A stretch of DNA of 15,674 bases from assembly GCA_934678955.1 (NCBI GenBank), contig CAKUSI010000054.1, positions 1 through 15,674 of the forward strand. Reading direction: 5' to 3'. This DNA is from an uncultured Austwickia sp. Its GTDB lineage: Bacteria; Actinomycetota; Actinomycetes; Actinomycetales; Dermatophilaceae. The notes below the pieces were generated by a model. It did not search any database. It had not been told where the DNA came from and worked only from the letters and a program-made list of their open reading frames with translations. The position numbers and the translations under genes are program-made. Below are positions 6,771 to 13,787 of this stretch, piece by piece (the first letter of the stretch is position 1; every line of letters starts with the position of its first letter).

Positions 6771-6850
6771 ACAAACATTGGACAATATGTCTTGCGCAGG
6801 GTCGGCCCGCCCGGCTACCGTTTCGGACAGACCTTCGACAAACATTGGAC
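6771..6850. promoter_or_regulatory. Paired 13-bp direct repeats, candidate operators for the MerR-type regulator
   Basis: The sequence acaaacattggac occurs exactly twice, at 6771-6783 and 6838-6850, 67 bases apart, in the intergenic region between the regulator and idi-crtE. The first copy lies just upstream of the predicted -35 of the operon and next to a TATAAG (-10 like, 6771-6766 on the minus strand) that could serve the regulator gene. The second copy lies between the predicted transcription start and the ATG at 6857. This arrangement fits a bipartite operator controlling both directions. The sequence resembles the ACAA...TTG.ACAA type sites bound by CarA/CarH/LitR regulators. Confidence 0.65.
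6792..6821 (+). promoter_or_regulatory. Probable promoter of the idi-crtE-crtI-crtB operon
   Basis: A -35 like TTGCGC (6792-6797) and a -10 like TACCGT (6816-6821, fitting the actinobacterial TAnnnT) are separated by 18 bases. They lie between the two 13-bp repeats. The start of transcription would be near 6828, giving a leader of about 28 bases. Confidence 0.5.
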
Positions 6851-6856
6851 GGATAC

Positions 6857-8521
6857 ATGTCGAGCCATGCCAGCCTTCCTCGCTACGAGGTAACCGCTTC
6901 ACCCGTCGGCGACGACGTCGTCCTGCTCGACGAGCAGGGTCACCCGGTGGGGCGCGCAGACCGCCTGCGCGTGCACACGGACGCCACGCCGCTCCACCTC
7001 GCCTTCTCCACCTACCTGTTCAACGCCCGCGGGGAGGTGCTCGTGACCCGGCGCGCGCTCGGCAAGACGACCTGGCCGGGCGTCTGGACGAACTCGGCGT
7101 GCGGCCACCCGCGCCCCGGCGAGGACATCGAGGACGCCGCCCGGCGCCGGATCCGCGAGGAGCTGGGTCTGGTGGTGGGGCCGCTCATCCCGGTGCTGCC
7201 CGACTTCCGCTACCGGGCCACGGACGCCTCGGGCATCGTCGAGAACGAGATGTGCCCCGTGTTCGCCGGGTTCGTCGCCGATGAGGACCCGCGTCCGGAC
7301 CCGGCTGAGGTGGCCGACTGGGCCTGGGTGCCCTGGGAGGGCCTGGCCACCGCCATCGCCGCGACACCCCGGGTGTACAGCCCCTGGGCGGCCCTCCAGG
7401 TGCCGCAGCTGGTGGCGGCGCTGGCGTCCGGCGTGACACCCGGGCGCCAGCCGGGGCCCGACCCGGACGCGGTGCGCCGCGACGTCGACGCGCTGCTGGA
7501 GGAGGAGTTGACGGCGCTGGCCGCCGACTGGCAGGAGTTCTCCGCCGGCCTCGGCGTCGACGTGCTGCCCGAGGACCTGCCCGGGTGGCTGCGCGGTCTG
7601 CTGGTCGGACGCGGCAAGCGCGTCCGCACCACGATGGCGTACTGGGGCTTCATCGCCGCCGGCGGCGTCCACGGCGAGGCCGGGTACCAGCACATGGTCC
7701 GGGCCGCGGCGGCGGTGGAACTGCTCCACCTGTTCGCCCTCGTCCACGACGACGTCATGGACGAGTCCGACCAGCGGCGGGGGCGCCCCTCGGCGCACGT
7801 CGAGGCGACCCGCTGGCACGAGCAGGCCGGGGCTCGCGGCGACGGAACGGTGTTCGGCCGCAACCTGGCGATCCTGCTCGGTGACCTGGCCCACACTCTC
7901 GCGGACGGGCTGGTGGACGGGCTGCCCCCCGCGATGCGCGCCGCCTGGCACGAACTCTCGGTGGAACTGATCGCCGGCCAGCGCGCCGACCTGACGGGTG
8001 CCGCCGCCGGACGCCCCGACCGTCGGCACGCCGAACACGTCGCCCGCACCAAGTCCGGGCGCTACACGGTGACCCGGCCCCTGCAACTGGGGGCCGCGGC
8101 CGCTCGGGCCCCGCAGCACGTCGTCGACGCCCTCATGGCGTGCGGCGACCACCTCGGCATGGCCTTCGCGCTCCGCGACGACCACCTCGGCGTCTGGGGC
8201 GACCCCTTCCGTACGGGCAAGCCCGACAGCGACGACCTGTACGAGGGCAAGGCGACCGTGCTGCTGTCGCTGGCCCGCGAGCACCTGACGGGCGATGCCG
8301 CCGACCTGCTGGCACGGGTCGGGACGCCGGACTTCCGGCGCGACGACGTCCCCGCGCTCGCCGAGGCGCTCCGCGCGTCCGGCGTCGACGCGATGCTCGA
8401 ACAGCTGATCGCCGACGAGGTCAGCCAGGGGCTGGCCTGCCTCGAACGGGCGCCGCTCGCCAAGCCCGGGGTCACCGGACTCAGCGAGGCCGCCCGCACC
8501 CTCGCCTGGCGGATGGCATGA
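6857..8521 (+). CDS. idi-crtE: Fused isopentenyl-diphosphate isomerase (type 1) and geranylgeranyl diphosphate synthase
   Basis: One uninterrupted 554-residue reading frame with two enzyme domains. Residues 1-190 are a Nudix-type IPP isomerase: catalytic Cys82 in TNSACGHP, a Nudix helix at 89-104 (GEDIEDAARRRIREEL), and the acidic ENE motif at 129-131. Residues 205-554 are a trans-polyprenyl synthase: GKRVR at 253-257, first Asp-rich motif DDVMDESD at 298-305, GRYTVTRPLQLGAA at 401-414, and second motif DDHLGVWGD at 441-449. The linker (about 191-204) is Gly/Pro-rich. The protein should interconvert IPP and DMAPP and then build GGPP for CrtB. The second Asp-rich motif has His and Leu at positions that vary in this family, and nothing suggests loss of activity. 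The ATG at 6857 is chosen over upstream in-frame codons because homology begins here and upstream lies the promoter region. The stop overlaps crtI by ATGA. Confidence 0.93.
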   Translation: MSSHASLPRYEVTASPVGDDVVLLDEQGHPVGRADRLRVHTDATPLHLAFSTYLFNARGEVLVTRRALGKTTWPGVWTNSACGHPRPGEDIEDAARRRIREELGLVVGPLIPVLPDFRYRATDASGIVENEMCPVFAGFVADEDPRPDPAEVADWAWVPWEGLATAIAATPRVYSPWAALQVPQLVAALASGVTPGRQPGPDPDAVRRDVDALLEEELTALAADWQEFSAGLGVDVLPEDLPGWLRGLLVGRGKRVRTTMAYWGFIAAGGVHGEAGYQHMVRAAAAVELLHLFALVHDDVMDESDQRRGRPSAHVEATRWHEQAGARGDGTVFGRNLAILLGDLAHTLADGLVDGLPPAMRAAWHELSVELIAGQRADLTGAAAGRPDRRHAEHVARTKSGRYTVTRPLQLGAAAARAPQHVVDALMACGDHLGMAFALRDDHLGVWGDPFRTGKPDSDDLYEGKATVLLSLAREHLTGDAADLLARVGTPDFRRDDVPALAEALRASGVDAMLEQLIADEVSQGLACLERAPLAKPGVTGLSEAARTLAWRMA

Positions 8522-10011
8522 GCGCCGCGGCGCGCCGCGGCGACCACGTCATCGTCGTCGGCGCGGGGTTGTCCGGTCTCGCCGCCGCCCTGCACCTCGC
8601 CGGCGCGGGCCATCGCGTCACGATCGTGGAGCGCGAGTCGTTCCCCGGCGGGCGCAACGGCATCCTCGAGCGCGACGGGTTCCGCTTCGACACCGGCCCC
8701 GTCGTCTTCACGATGGTCCCCCTGCTGGAGGAGGCGTTCCGGGCCGTCGGCCGCACCGTGGGCGACTACGTCACCCTGAAGCTGCTCGACCCGGCGTACC
8801 ACGCCTTCTTCGCCGACGGGTCGCGCCTGCTCGTCCGCCCCGGCTACGAGAGGATGCGCGAGGTCATCGAGGTGGAGAGCGGCCCGAAGGACGCCCGCGC
8901 GTTCGACGACTTCGTGGTCTGGCTGCGCCGCCTCAACGACGTCGAGTTGCCCCACTTCATCGACGCCAACTTCAACTCCCCGCTGGGCCTGTTCCGCTCG
9001 CCCACCGCCGCCTTGGACCTGCTGCGCCTGGGGGGCTTCAAGCGTCTCGGACCCGAGGTCGCACGCAGGTTCTCCGACGAGCGCCTGCACCGCGTCTTCA
9101 GCTTCCAGGCCATGTACGCCGGTCTCGCTCCCGAGCAGGCGCTGGCGCTGTACGCGGTCATCACCTACATGGACTCCATCGAGGGCGTCTGGTTCCCCGA
9201 GGGCGGCATGCACGCCGTACCGGTCGCGATGGCCCGGGCGGCCCAGGACGCCGGGGTGGAGATCCGCTACGACTCCTCGGTCGACCGCGTCTCACGTGCG
9301 CCCGGGGGTGCGGCCTCGGGTGTGGTGCTGGAGGGCGGCGAGCGCCTGGCGGCGGACGCGGTCGTGGTGACCGCCGACCTGCCGGTGGCCTACGAGCGGT
9401 TCCTGCCCGGCGTGACCGCGCCCCGGGTGGCCCGCCGCGGCCAGTACTCTCCGAGTGCCTTGGTGTGGCACCTCGGCGTCAAGGGCGAGCTGCCCGAGGG
9501 GACCGGCCACCACAACATCCACTTCGGGAAAGCCTGGTCGCAGGCGTTCACCGACTTGATGGAAACCGGCATCCCCATGCGGGACCCCTCTCGGTACGTC
9601 GCCGTCCCGTCCGTGAACGCGCCGGAGGTCGCCCCGGAGGGCGCGCACACGCTGTACGCGCTCGAGCCGGTGCCGAACCTCCATGTCGGACGCCTCGACT
9701 GGACCCGCGAGGGCCCCCGGCTGCGCGACCGGATGCTCACGTTCCTCGACTCGTTCGGGTATCCCACCGACATCGTCGCCGAGGAGCTCGTGACGCCGGC
9801 CGACTGGCAGGCCCAGGGCATGGCGGCCGGCACGCCGTTCGCCCTGGCCCACACGCTGATGCAGTCGGGGCCCTTCCGGCCCCGCAACGTGGACAAGCGG
9901 GTGCCGGGCCTGGTCTTCGCCGGCTCCGGCACGACGCCGGGCGTCGGCATCCCCATGGTGCTGATCTCGGGAAAGCTCGCCGCCCAGCGCGTCCAGGAGA
10001 TGGCCCGATGA
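8518..10011 (+). CDS. crtI: Phytoene desaturase
   Basis: The protein has 497 residues, the usual length for CrtI. An N-terminal FAD motif VVGAGLSGLAAA (about 14-25) is followed by an acidic residue at the end of beta strand 2 (VERESFPGG) and by FDTGPVVF. The C-terminal signature GLVFAGSGTTPGVGIPMVLI followed by SGK is the bacterial-type phytoene desaturase motif. The enzyme introduces double bonds into phytoene at the membrane, producing neurosporene, lycopene or a more desaturated product; step number cannot be read from the sequence. The start ATG at 8518 overlaps the idi-crtE stop (ATGA). There is no strong Shine-Dalgarno sequence, so translational coupling is likely. It overlaps crtB in the same way. 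Confidence 0.95.
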   Translation: MSAAARRGDHVIVVGAGLSGLAAALHLAGAGHRVTIVERESFPGGRNGILERDGFRFDTGPVVFTMVPLLEEAFRAVGRTVGDYVTLKLLDPAYHAFFADGSRLLVRPGYERMREVIEVESGPKDARAFDDFVVWLRRLNDVELPHFIDANFNSPLGLFRSPTAALDLLRLGGFKRLGPEVARRFSDERLHRVFSFQAMYAGLAPEQALALYAVITYMDSIEGVWFPEGGMHAVPVAMARAAQDAGVEIRYDSSVDRVSRAPGGAASGVVLEGGERLAADAVVVTADLPVAYERFLPGVTAPRVARRGQYSPSALVWHLGVKGELPEGTGHHNIHFGKAWSQAFTDLMETGIPMRDPSRYVAVPSVNAPEVAPEGAHTLYALEPVPNLHVGRLDWTREGPRLRDRMLTFLDSFGYPTDIVAEELVTPADWQAQGMAAGTPFALAHTLMQSGPFRPRNVDKRVPGLVFAGSGTTPGVGIPMVLISGKLAAQRVQEMAR

Positions 10012-10907
10012 CCGACCTGGCCGCCGGGTACCGGCGCTGCGCGGAACTGACCCGGCAGTACGGCACCACCTACTACTGGGGTGCCCGCCTGCTGCCCCCC
10101 GCCCAGCGCCGCGACGTGTTCACCGTGTACGCCCTGTGCCGGCTCGCCGACGACATCGTCGACGAGCCGGACCGCGTCGACCTGGCGGTGCCCCAGGGTG
10201 GGACGCCGCGGGAGCGGCTGGCCTCGTTCCGGGCGATGTTCTTCCGGGCGCTGGAGGCAGGATCGGACGAGCCCGTGATGGCCGCCATCGTCGACAGCAT
10301 CCGCCGGCGCGGCACCGACCCGGAGTGCTTCGAGCGCTTCTTCGACGCCATGGCGTCCGACCTGGATCGTGACGCCTGGTCGACCTGGGAGGAGCTGCGG
10401 GACGGGTACATGGAAGGCTCCGCGGCCGTGATCGGGGAGATGATGCTCCCGGTTCTGGAGCCCTACTCGCCCGAGGCGAAGGAGTCGGCCCGGGCGCTGG
10501 GCAACGCGTTCCAGCTCACCAACTTCCTGCGCGACGTCGCCGAGGACCTCGACCGCGGGCGGGTCTACCTGCCCCAGGAGGACCTCGCGCGTCACGGCGC
10601 CGACCCCTGGCTCCGGACCGTCACGCCCGAGTGGCGAGCCATGATGGCCGAGCAGGTCGCCCGCGCGCGGGAGCTCTACGCCCAAGGCCAGGAGGGCTTG
10701 GCGCTGCTCCCGCCGGCCTCGCGGCGCTGCGTCGGGACGGCGCTGGTGCTCTACAGCCGGATCCTCGACCGGATCGAGGCCGCCGACTACGACGTGTTCT
10801 CCGGGCGCCTGCGCGTCCCGGACGCCGAGAAGCTCGCCGTCATGCTGCGCTCGGTCGCGCTCGGCGTCCCGCACGTCGACTTCGGACGAGCCGGCGCGGC
10901 CGCCTGA
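10008..10907 (+). CDS. crtB: Phytoene synthase
   Basis: The protein has 299 residues, the normal CrtB size. Two Asp-rich Mg-diphosphate binding motifs are present: LADDIVDE (46-53) and LRDVAEDLDRGRVYLP (174-189). YYWGARLLPP at 22-31 is the usual early substrate-pocket motif, and EGSAAVIGEMM (136-146) matches the central family region. It condenses two GGPP, supplied by the idi-crtE product, into phytoene, which CrtI then desaturates. The start ATG at 10008 overlaps the crtI stop by ATGA. It is the last gene of the operon; its stop is only 3 bases from the stop of the convergent CrtU-like remnant, with no terminator between. Confidence 0.95.
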   Translation: MTDLAAGYRRCAELTRQYGTTYYWGARLLPPAQRRDVFTVYALCRLADDIVDEPDRVDLAVPQGGTPRERLASFRAMFFRALEAGSDEPVMAAIVDSIRRRGTDPECFERFFDAMASDLDRDAWSTWEELRDGYMEGSAAVIGEMMLPVLEPYSPEAKESARALGNAFQLTNFLRDVAEDLDRGRVYLPQEDLARHGADPWLRTVTPEWRAMMAEQVARARELYAQGQEGLALLPPASRRCVGTALVLYSRILDRIEAADYDVFSGRLRVPDAEKLAVMLRSVALGVPHVDFGRAGAAA

Positions 10908-10910
10908 CCC

Positions 10911-11759
10911 TCAGCGGGCCAGCAGGCCACGCACCGGCACGGTCCAGACGTCCTGGCCCCGCACGCCCCAGCCGCCCAGCAGTTCGTTGGCGGCCAGGAA
11001 CCCCGTCGTGGCGGCGCGCTCCATCAACGCCACCGGGTGCTCGCACCGGACCCAGTCGCCGGCGAGCACCAGCCGGGGCGGCGGCGTCCGGACGCCGGGG
11101 CGCGCCTGCCAGGGTCTGGGCGTGATGAGGGTGCAGTCGTCCCGGGTCAGCACCTCGCGGTGCAGGACCGGGATGCTGCGCGTCTCGGGGAACACCCGGT
11201 GCAGTTCGTCCTCCAGCGTGGCGGCCACGGCGTCCGCGGCGGCGGGGTCGGACGCGACCGCCGGGTCGCAGGCGTAGGCGTGCAGCTCGACCACCGAGCC
11301 GCCGTTGCTCCGGGCCCAGTCCGCGGCGCCGGCCTCGAAACGCTCCAGCACCGACACGTTGTCGAGGGGGCCGTAGCCGCTCGTGCCGAGGAAGGCCGGA
11401 CGGTCGGCGTCCACCGGCTTCTCCAGCCACAGCCGGACGACCACGAACGGGGGTGCGTTGCGAGTGGCGGCGACGGACGCCCGCCAGGAGGCATCGGCGT
11501 CCGGGAGTGCGTCGATCAGCGCGCGGGCGGCGCGGGGGTCGGCGGCCAGGACGCAGGCGTCCGCCTCGAGGTGTTCGTCGCCCACGCGGGCGGTGACCCG
11601 GTCGTCGCCGACCACGAGGTCGCTGACCGGGGCGCCCAGGCGCATGGTGGCGCCGAGCTCGTGGAGGCGCTTGTCGAGCGGGGCCCACAGCGTGGTGTCG
11701 TAGTCGTCGACGGGCACGTCGAAGAGCAGCCCCTCGGCGGACCCCATGAAGTAGGTGTG
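10911..11759 (-). pseudogene. CrtU-like carotenoid flavoprotein, C-terminal half only (5' truncated)
   Basis: About 282 codons remain of a protein that is normally around 500 residues. What is left starts at YFMGSAEGLLFDV and ends with LAGDWVRCEHPVALMERAAT followed by TGFLAANELL, the C-terminal FAD-contact motif of CrtU (isorenieratene synthase-type desaturase/methyltransferase) and related amine-oxidase flavoproteins. The N-terminal GxGxxG FAD fold is absent. Upstream of about 11757 the open frame continues to 11993, but its residues are Arg/Pro/His-rich and unlike any CrtU. The frame itself has no internal stops, so the loss looks recent. CrtU family enzymes make aromatic carotenoid end groups; without the FAD fold this copy should be inactive. 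The alternative is that the rest lies elsewhere after a rearrangement. Confidence 0.8.
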
Positions 11760-12076
11760 CGGGTCTCGAGGTTGAGGGGTTATGAGGGGGGTCGGACGGG
11801 CTTGTTGTCGTCGTCGGCGAACGACTGCGCGAACGACTGCGGGTGGTGATCGGACGCGGTGGCGCGCTCGGTTGGAGACGGCGGCTTGGTGGCAGTCCTG
11901 AGGGAGCGGTTCGGAGGGGTCGAGGTGGTCCTGCGTGATTGTGAGGGTCGGCTGCTTCAGGTGGTCGCGGTGCCGGTCCTTGGCGGGGGTCACTCGGTGT
12001 CCACGAGGCTCGGCGTCGTTCCGTTAGGAGGGTGAAAGAGAAGGAACCGGCCGACGGCGCGGGAGGGGCGACAGCG
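11760..12076. other. Presumed non-coding boundary of the accessory region
   Basis: This stretch of about 317 bases follows the point where CrtU homology ends. I see no convincing gene on either strand: the open frames here have no recognisable motif and poor composition. It contains a 12-bp tandem repeat (11817-11840), a G-rich track with TGAGGGG occurring twice near 11772-11790, and an AGGAGG at 12026-12031 that has no well-placed start codon. No integrase attachment core or terminal inverted repeat could be identified by eye. Confidence 0.4.
11817..11840. repeat. Two tandem copies of a 12-bp repeat
   Basis: The unit gcgaacgactgc occurs head to tail at 11817-11828 and 11829-11840, both copies identical, about 60 bases inside the region beyond the crtU breakpoint. 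It could be a binding site or a remnant of element end sequence; two copies alone do not identify it as an iteron. Confidence 0.8.
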
Positions 12077-12419
12077 ATGGCGATGAACGAGATCCGGCAG
12101 CAGGCACGCAAGAGCGCCGCGGAACGGGTCGCCCGTTTGCGGCAGCAGCGGGCGGACCTGGTCAAGAAGCAGGAGGAGCTGTCGGCCATGGTGATGACTG
12201 CGCTGGCCGAACGCGACGCGGTGATAGCGGACGCCGAACGGGGGGCGGGCGGGCGCGGCCCTCAAGGAGCTCGCGTCCAGTGGCCTGAGCCTGGCGCAGG
12301 CAGCCCAGTGGTGCGACCTCGTCGACAAGGATGCCGCACGGCTGGTGAAGCTCGCCGCCCAGCCGACCACTCCGGAGGGCGGGCCGACGGCGAGGGAAAC
12401 CGTCAGTGGTGACCGGTAG
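12077..12419 (+). pseudogene. Small coiled-coil protein, interrupted by a +1 frameshift
   Basis: Translation from the ATG at 12077 (preceded by GGGAGGGG) gives a charged helical segment with NEIRQQARKSAAERVARLRQ and ending in AVIADAER. At the G-rich tract 12240-12253 the frame turns into low-quality Gly/Arg/Pro sequence. Moving one base forward restores a sensible continuation, ALKELASSGLSLAQAAQWCD followed by LVDKDAARLVKLAA, ending at TAG 12417-12419. The combined protein would be about 114 residues, with an N-terminal coiled coil and a C-terminal helical region resembling a small helix-turn-helix (GLSLAQAAQWC). Function is unknown; a regulatory or structural role on a mobile element is a guess. 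One surplus G in the tract would explain the break: true mutation, sequencing error and programmed shifting are all possible. Confidence 0.6.
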
Positions 12420-12453
12420 CTTCCGGAGCATCGGGAGGTCGAGGAGGACCATC

Positions 12454-13365
12454 ATGACGACGTCAACGGACTACCCGTTCCGAAGCGGCCAACTCCGCCG
12501 AGCAGGCGTGCTCATGATGTTGCCGCGGGTGGTGATCGCCGCGGTGGTGTGGCTGCTGGTCATCGAAGCCCTGCCCGGCCCAGCGGCGTGGGTCGTCCTG
12601 GCGATCGTCGTCGTCGGCACGGTCGCCGGGGTCGTCGCCGAATCGGCGATCGTCCGCCTGGTGTGGTGGGCGCGCCGCCCTTCGACCCCCCTCGCGGTGC
12701 CGGGCGACTCGGGGGTTCGGATCTGGGTCACCGGTCGACGGGCCGCCGGCATCGGGCAGGCCGGACGCCGCCACCTCGTCGTGCCCGCGGCTTGGATCGG
12801 ACGGAGTGACCTACCCGCGCTGCTCACCCGCGCGCGGCAGCGTCAGCTGGTGTCGGCGGGACGGTTCGACGTCGCCTACCAGTGGTTCACCTGGCCGTGG
12901 CAGCTGCTCGCCGCTTCTGCCGCCGGGTTCGCCCACGGAATGACGCGGTTGCCCCTGATTGGGTTCGCCTGGCGGTTGCGCATTGCAGTCGCCAGCATCG
13001 CGGTCTGGCAAACCGTGGTCGCCGGGCAGCGCGCAGCCACCCTGGGGATCTTCGTGGTGATCGGACTGACGTACCTGCTGCCGTGGACGCGCACCCGCTA
13101 TGAGCGCCTGGTGTCGCAGGCGCTCGCGGACCTCGAACGGCGGTCGGCCAAGGACGCCGCGCCGGCGACGCGGCATCCGGTCGTGCTACCCGTCCGGCCC
13201 ACCGCGACCCACGTCGGACGCCGATCCTGCACCTCTGCGCGGCGGCGTGGCCCTGAGCCCTGTGGACAGTGGCGCTCGCCCGAACGCCTGGTGACTTGTA
13301 CGGGCGAAGGGATTCGTGGGCGTGCCCACGATCCGAGGACATCTGGAAGGAAGGGATCACGATGA
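12454..13365 (+). CDS. Multi-pass membrane protein, possibly an inactive M48-peptidase-like fold
   Basis: The protein has up to 303 residues. Hydrophobic segments lie at about 17-38, 43-67, 148-165, 172-190 and 195-210. Between them, residues 88-150 read GVRIWVTG, RRHLVVPAAW, then DLPALLTRARQRQLVSAGRF and a WPW motif. This order resembles the strand-helix core of M48 zinc peptidases, but RARQRQ stands where HExxH is expected, so no zinc site would form. This comparison is tentative. The last 70 residues are Arg/Ser/Pro-rich and look out of frame; a shift would end the protein at 13294. The ATG at 12454 follows GAGGAGG, preferred to an in-frame GTG at 12406. The stop overlaps the next gene's start region, as in an operon. 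Confidence 0.65.
   Translation: MTTSTDYPFRSGQLRRAGVLMMLPRVVIAAVVWLLVIEALPGPAAWVVLAIVVVGTVAGVVAESAIVRLVWWARRPSTPLAVPGDSGVRIWVTGRRAAGIGQAGRRHLVVPAAWIGRSDLPALLTRARQRQLVSAGRFDVAYQWFTWPWQLLAASAAGFAHGMTRLPLIGFAWRLRIAVASIAVWQTVVAGQRAATLGIFVVIGLTYLLPWTRTRYERLVSQALADLERRSAKDAAPATRHPVVLPVRPTATHVGRRSCTSARRRGPEPCGQWRSPERLVTCTGEGIRGRAHDPRTSGRKGSR
13315..13330. repeat. Short perfect dyad upstream of the 114-residue protein gene
   Basis: Arms CGTGGGC (13315-13321) and GCCCACG (13324-13330) are perfectly complementary around a 2-base centre. The dyad lies 32 bases before the ATG at 13362. It would be intergenic if the upstream membrane protein really ends at 13294. It may be an operator or merely a GC-rich palindrome. 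Confidence 0.4.
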
Positions 13366-13706
13366 TGACCGAAGTGCAGATCCCCAGCGAGTCGATCGCC
13401 AAGGTCGATCTCCTGCTTGGGCAGGCGACCATGCTGACTGCTGACCGTTGGGACGACCTGGCCGCGATGATCCACGAGGCGATGGGGATCTCGCTGTTGA
13501 TGGCGGCGGCTCACCCGTCGAGCCGGCCCGTGGACGTCCCGGGACTGACACGACTGACGGCGCTCGAGTGCGTCGAGAACGCTTTGCGCGAGGTTCATAC
13601 CTGGGATCTGGCCCTGGCCGCAGACCTGCCCGACTTGGCCCGGCTGCGGGTGCTGTTGGCCGACGTCCGCAGGGAGTTGGACAGCACTGTCGGAAGGCGA
13701 GGGTAA
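13362..13706 (+). CDS. Acidic 114-residue protein of unknown function
   Basis: The protein is rich in Leu, Ala, Asp and Glu and appears all-helical, with no membrane segment or signal peptide. Motif-like stretches include RWDDLAAMIHEAMGISLLMA (29-48) and LTALECVENALREVHTWDLA (65-84). I do not recognise the family. GGAAGGAAGGG upstream supports the start; two adjacent ATGs (13362 and 13365) are possible. It is followed after 6 bases by a possible start (13713) of the sigma-like gene, so the two are likely co-transcribed. This makes a partner or modulator of the sigma-like protein conceivable, but nothing in the sequence proves it. Confidence 0.7.
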   Translation: MMTEVQIPSESIAKVDLLLGQATMLTADRWDDLAAMIHEAMGISLLMAAAHPSSRPVDVPGLTRLTALECVENALREVHTWDLALAADLPDLARLRVLLADVRRELDSTVGRRG

Positions 13707-13712
13707 CGGCCC

Positions 13713-13787
13713 ATGTGGCAGGCCGTCCGGCGGGAACTCGCCCGCCTCGAGTGGGACGTCGAGCCGCCCCTCACCCTCGAACCTGAT
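13713..13787 (+). other. Candidate 5' extension of the sigma-like gene, out of frame by one base
   Basis: An ATG at 13713 lies 6 bases after the stop of the 114-residue gene and has AAGGCGAGGG upstream. It begins a frame reading MWQAVRRELARLEWDVEPPL followed by TLEPDG, a protein-like sequence. After about 25 codons that frame becomes Arg/Asp/Pro-rich (a shadow of the sigma-like gene). A +1 shift near 13785-13795 would join it to the sigma-like frame. It may be the true N-terminus broken by an indel, or a short separate open frame. Confidence 0.4.

Noticed and set aside
6194..6856. In-frame upstream extension of idi-crtE to 775 codons
   Set aside because: The extension passes through the promoter region and lies antisense to the MerR-type regulator. 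IDI homology begins right after the ATG at 6857.
6899..8284. Long open frame on the minus strand opposite idi-crtE
   Set aside because: It is antisense to a gene with clear catalytic motifs, and its product is Val/Gly/His/Arg-rich with no domain. Long antisense frames are usual in GC-rich genes.
11760..11993. Treating the first 78 codons of the minus-strand frame ending at 10911 as a real N-terminus of the CrtU-like protein
   Set aside because: The residues are Arg/Pro/His-rich, lack a FAD motif and do not resemble the family; the frame is open by chance beyond the breakpoint.
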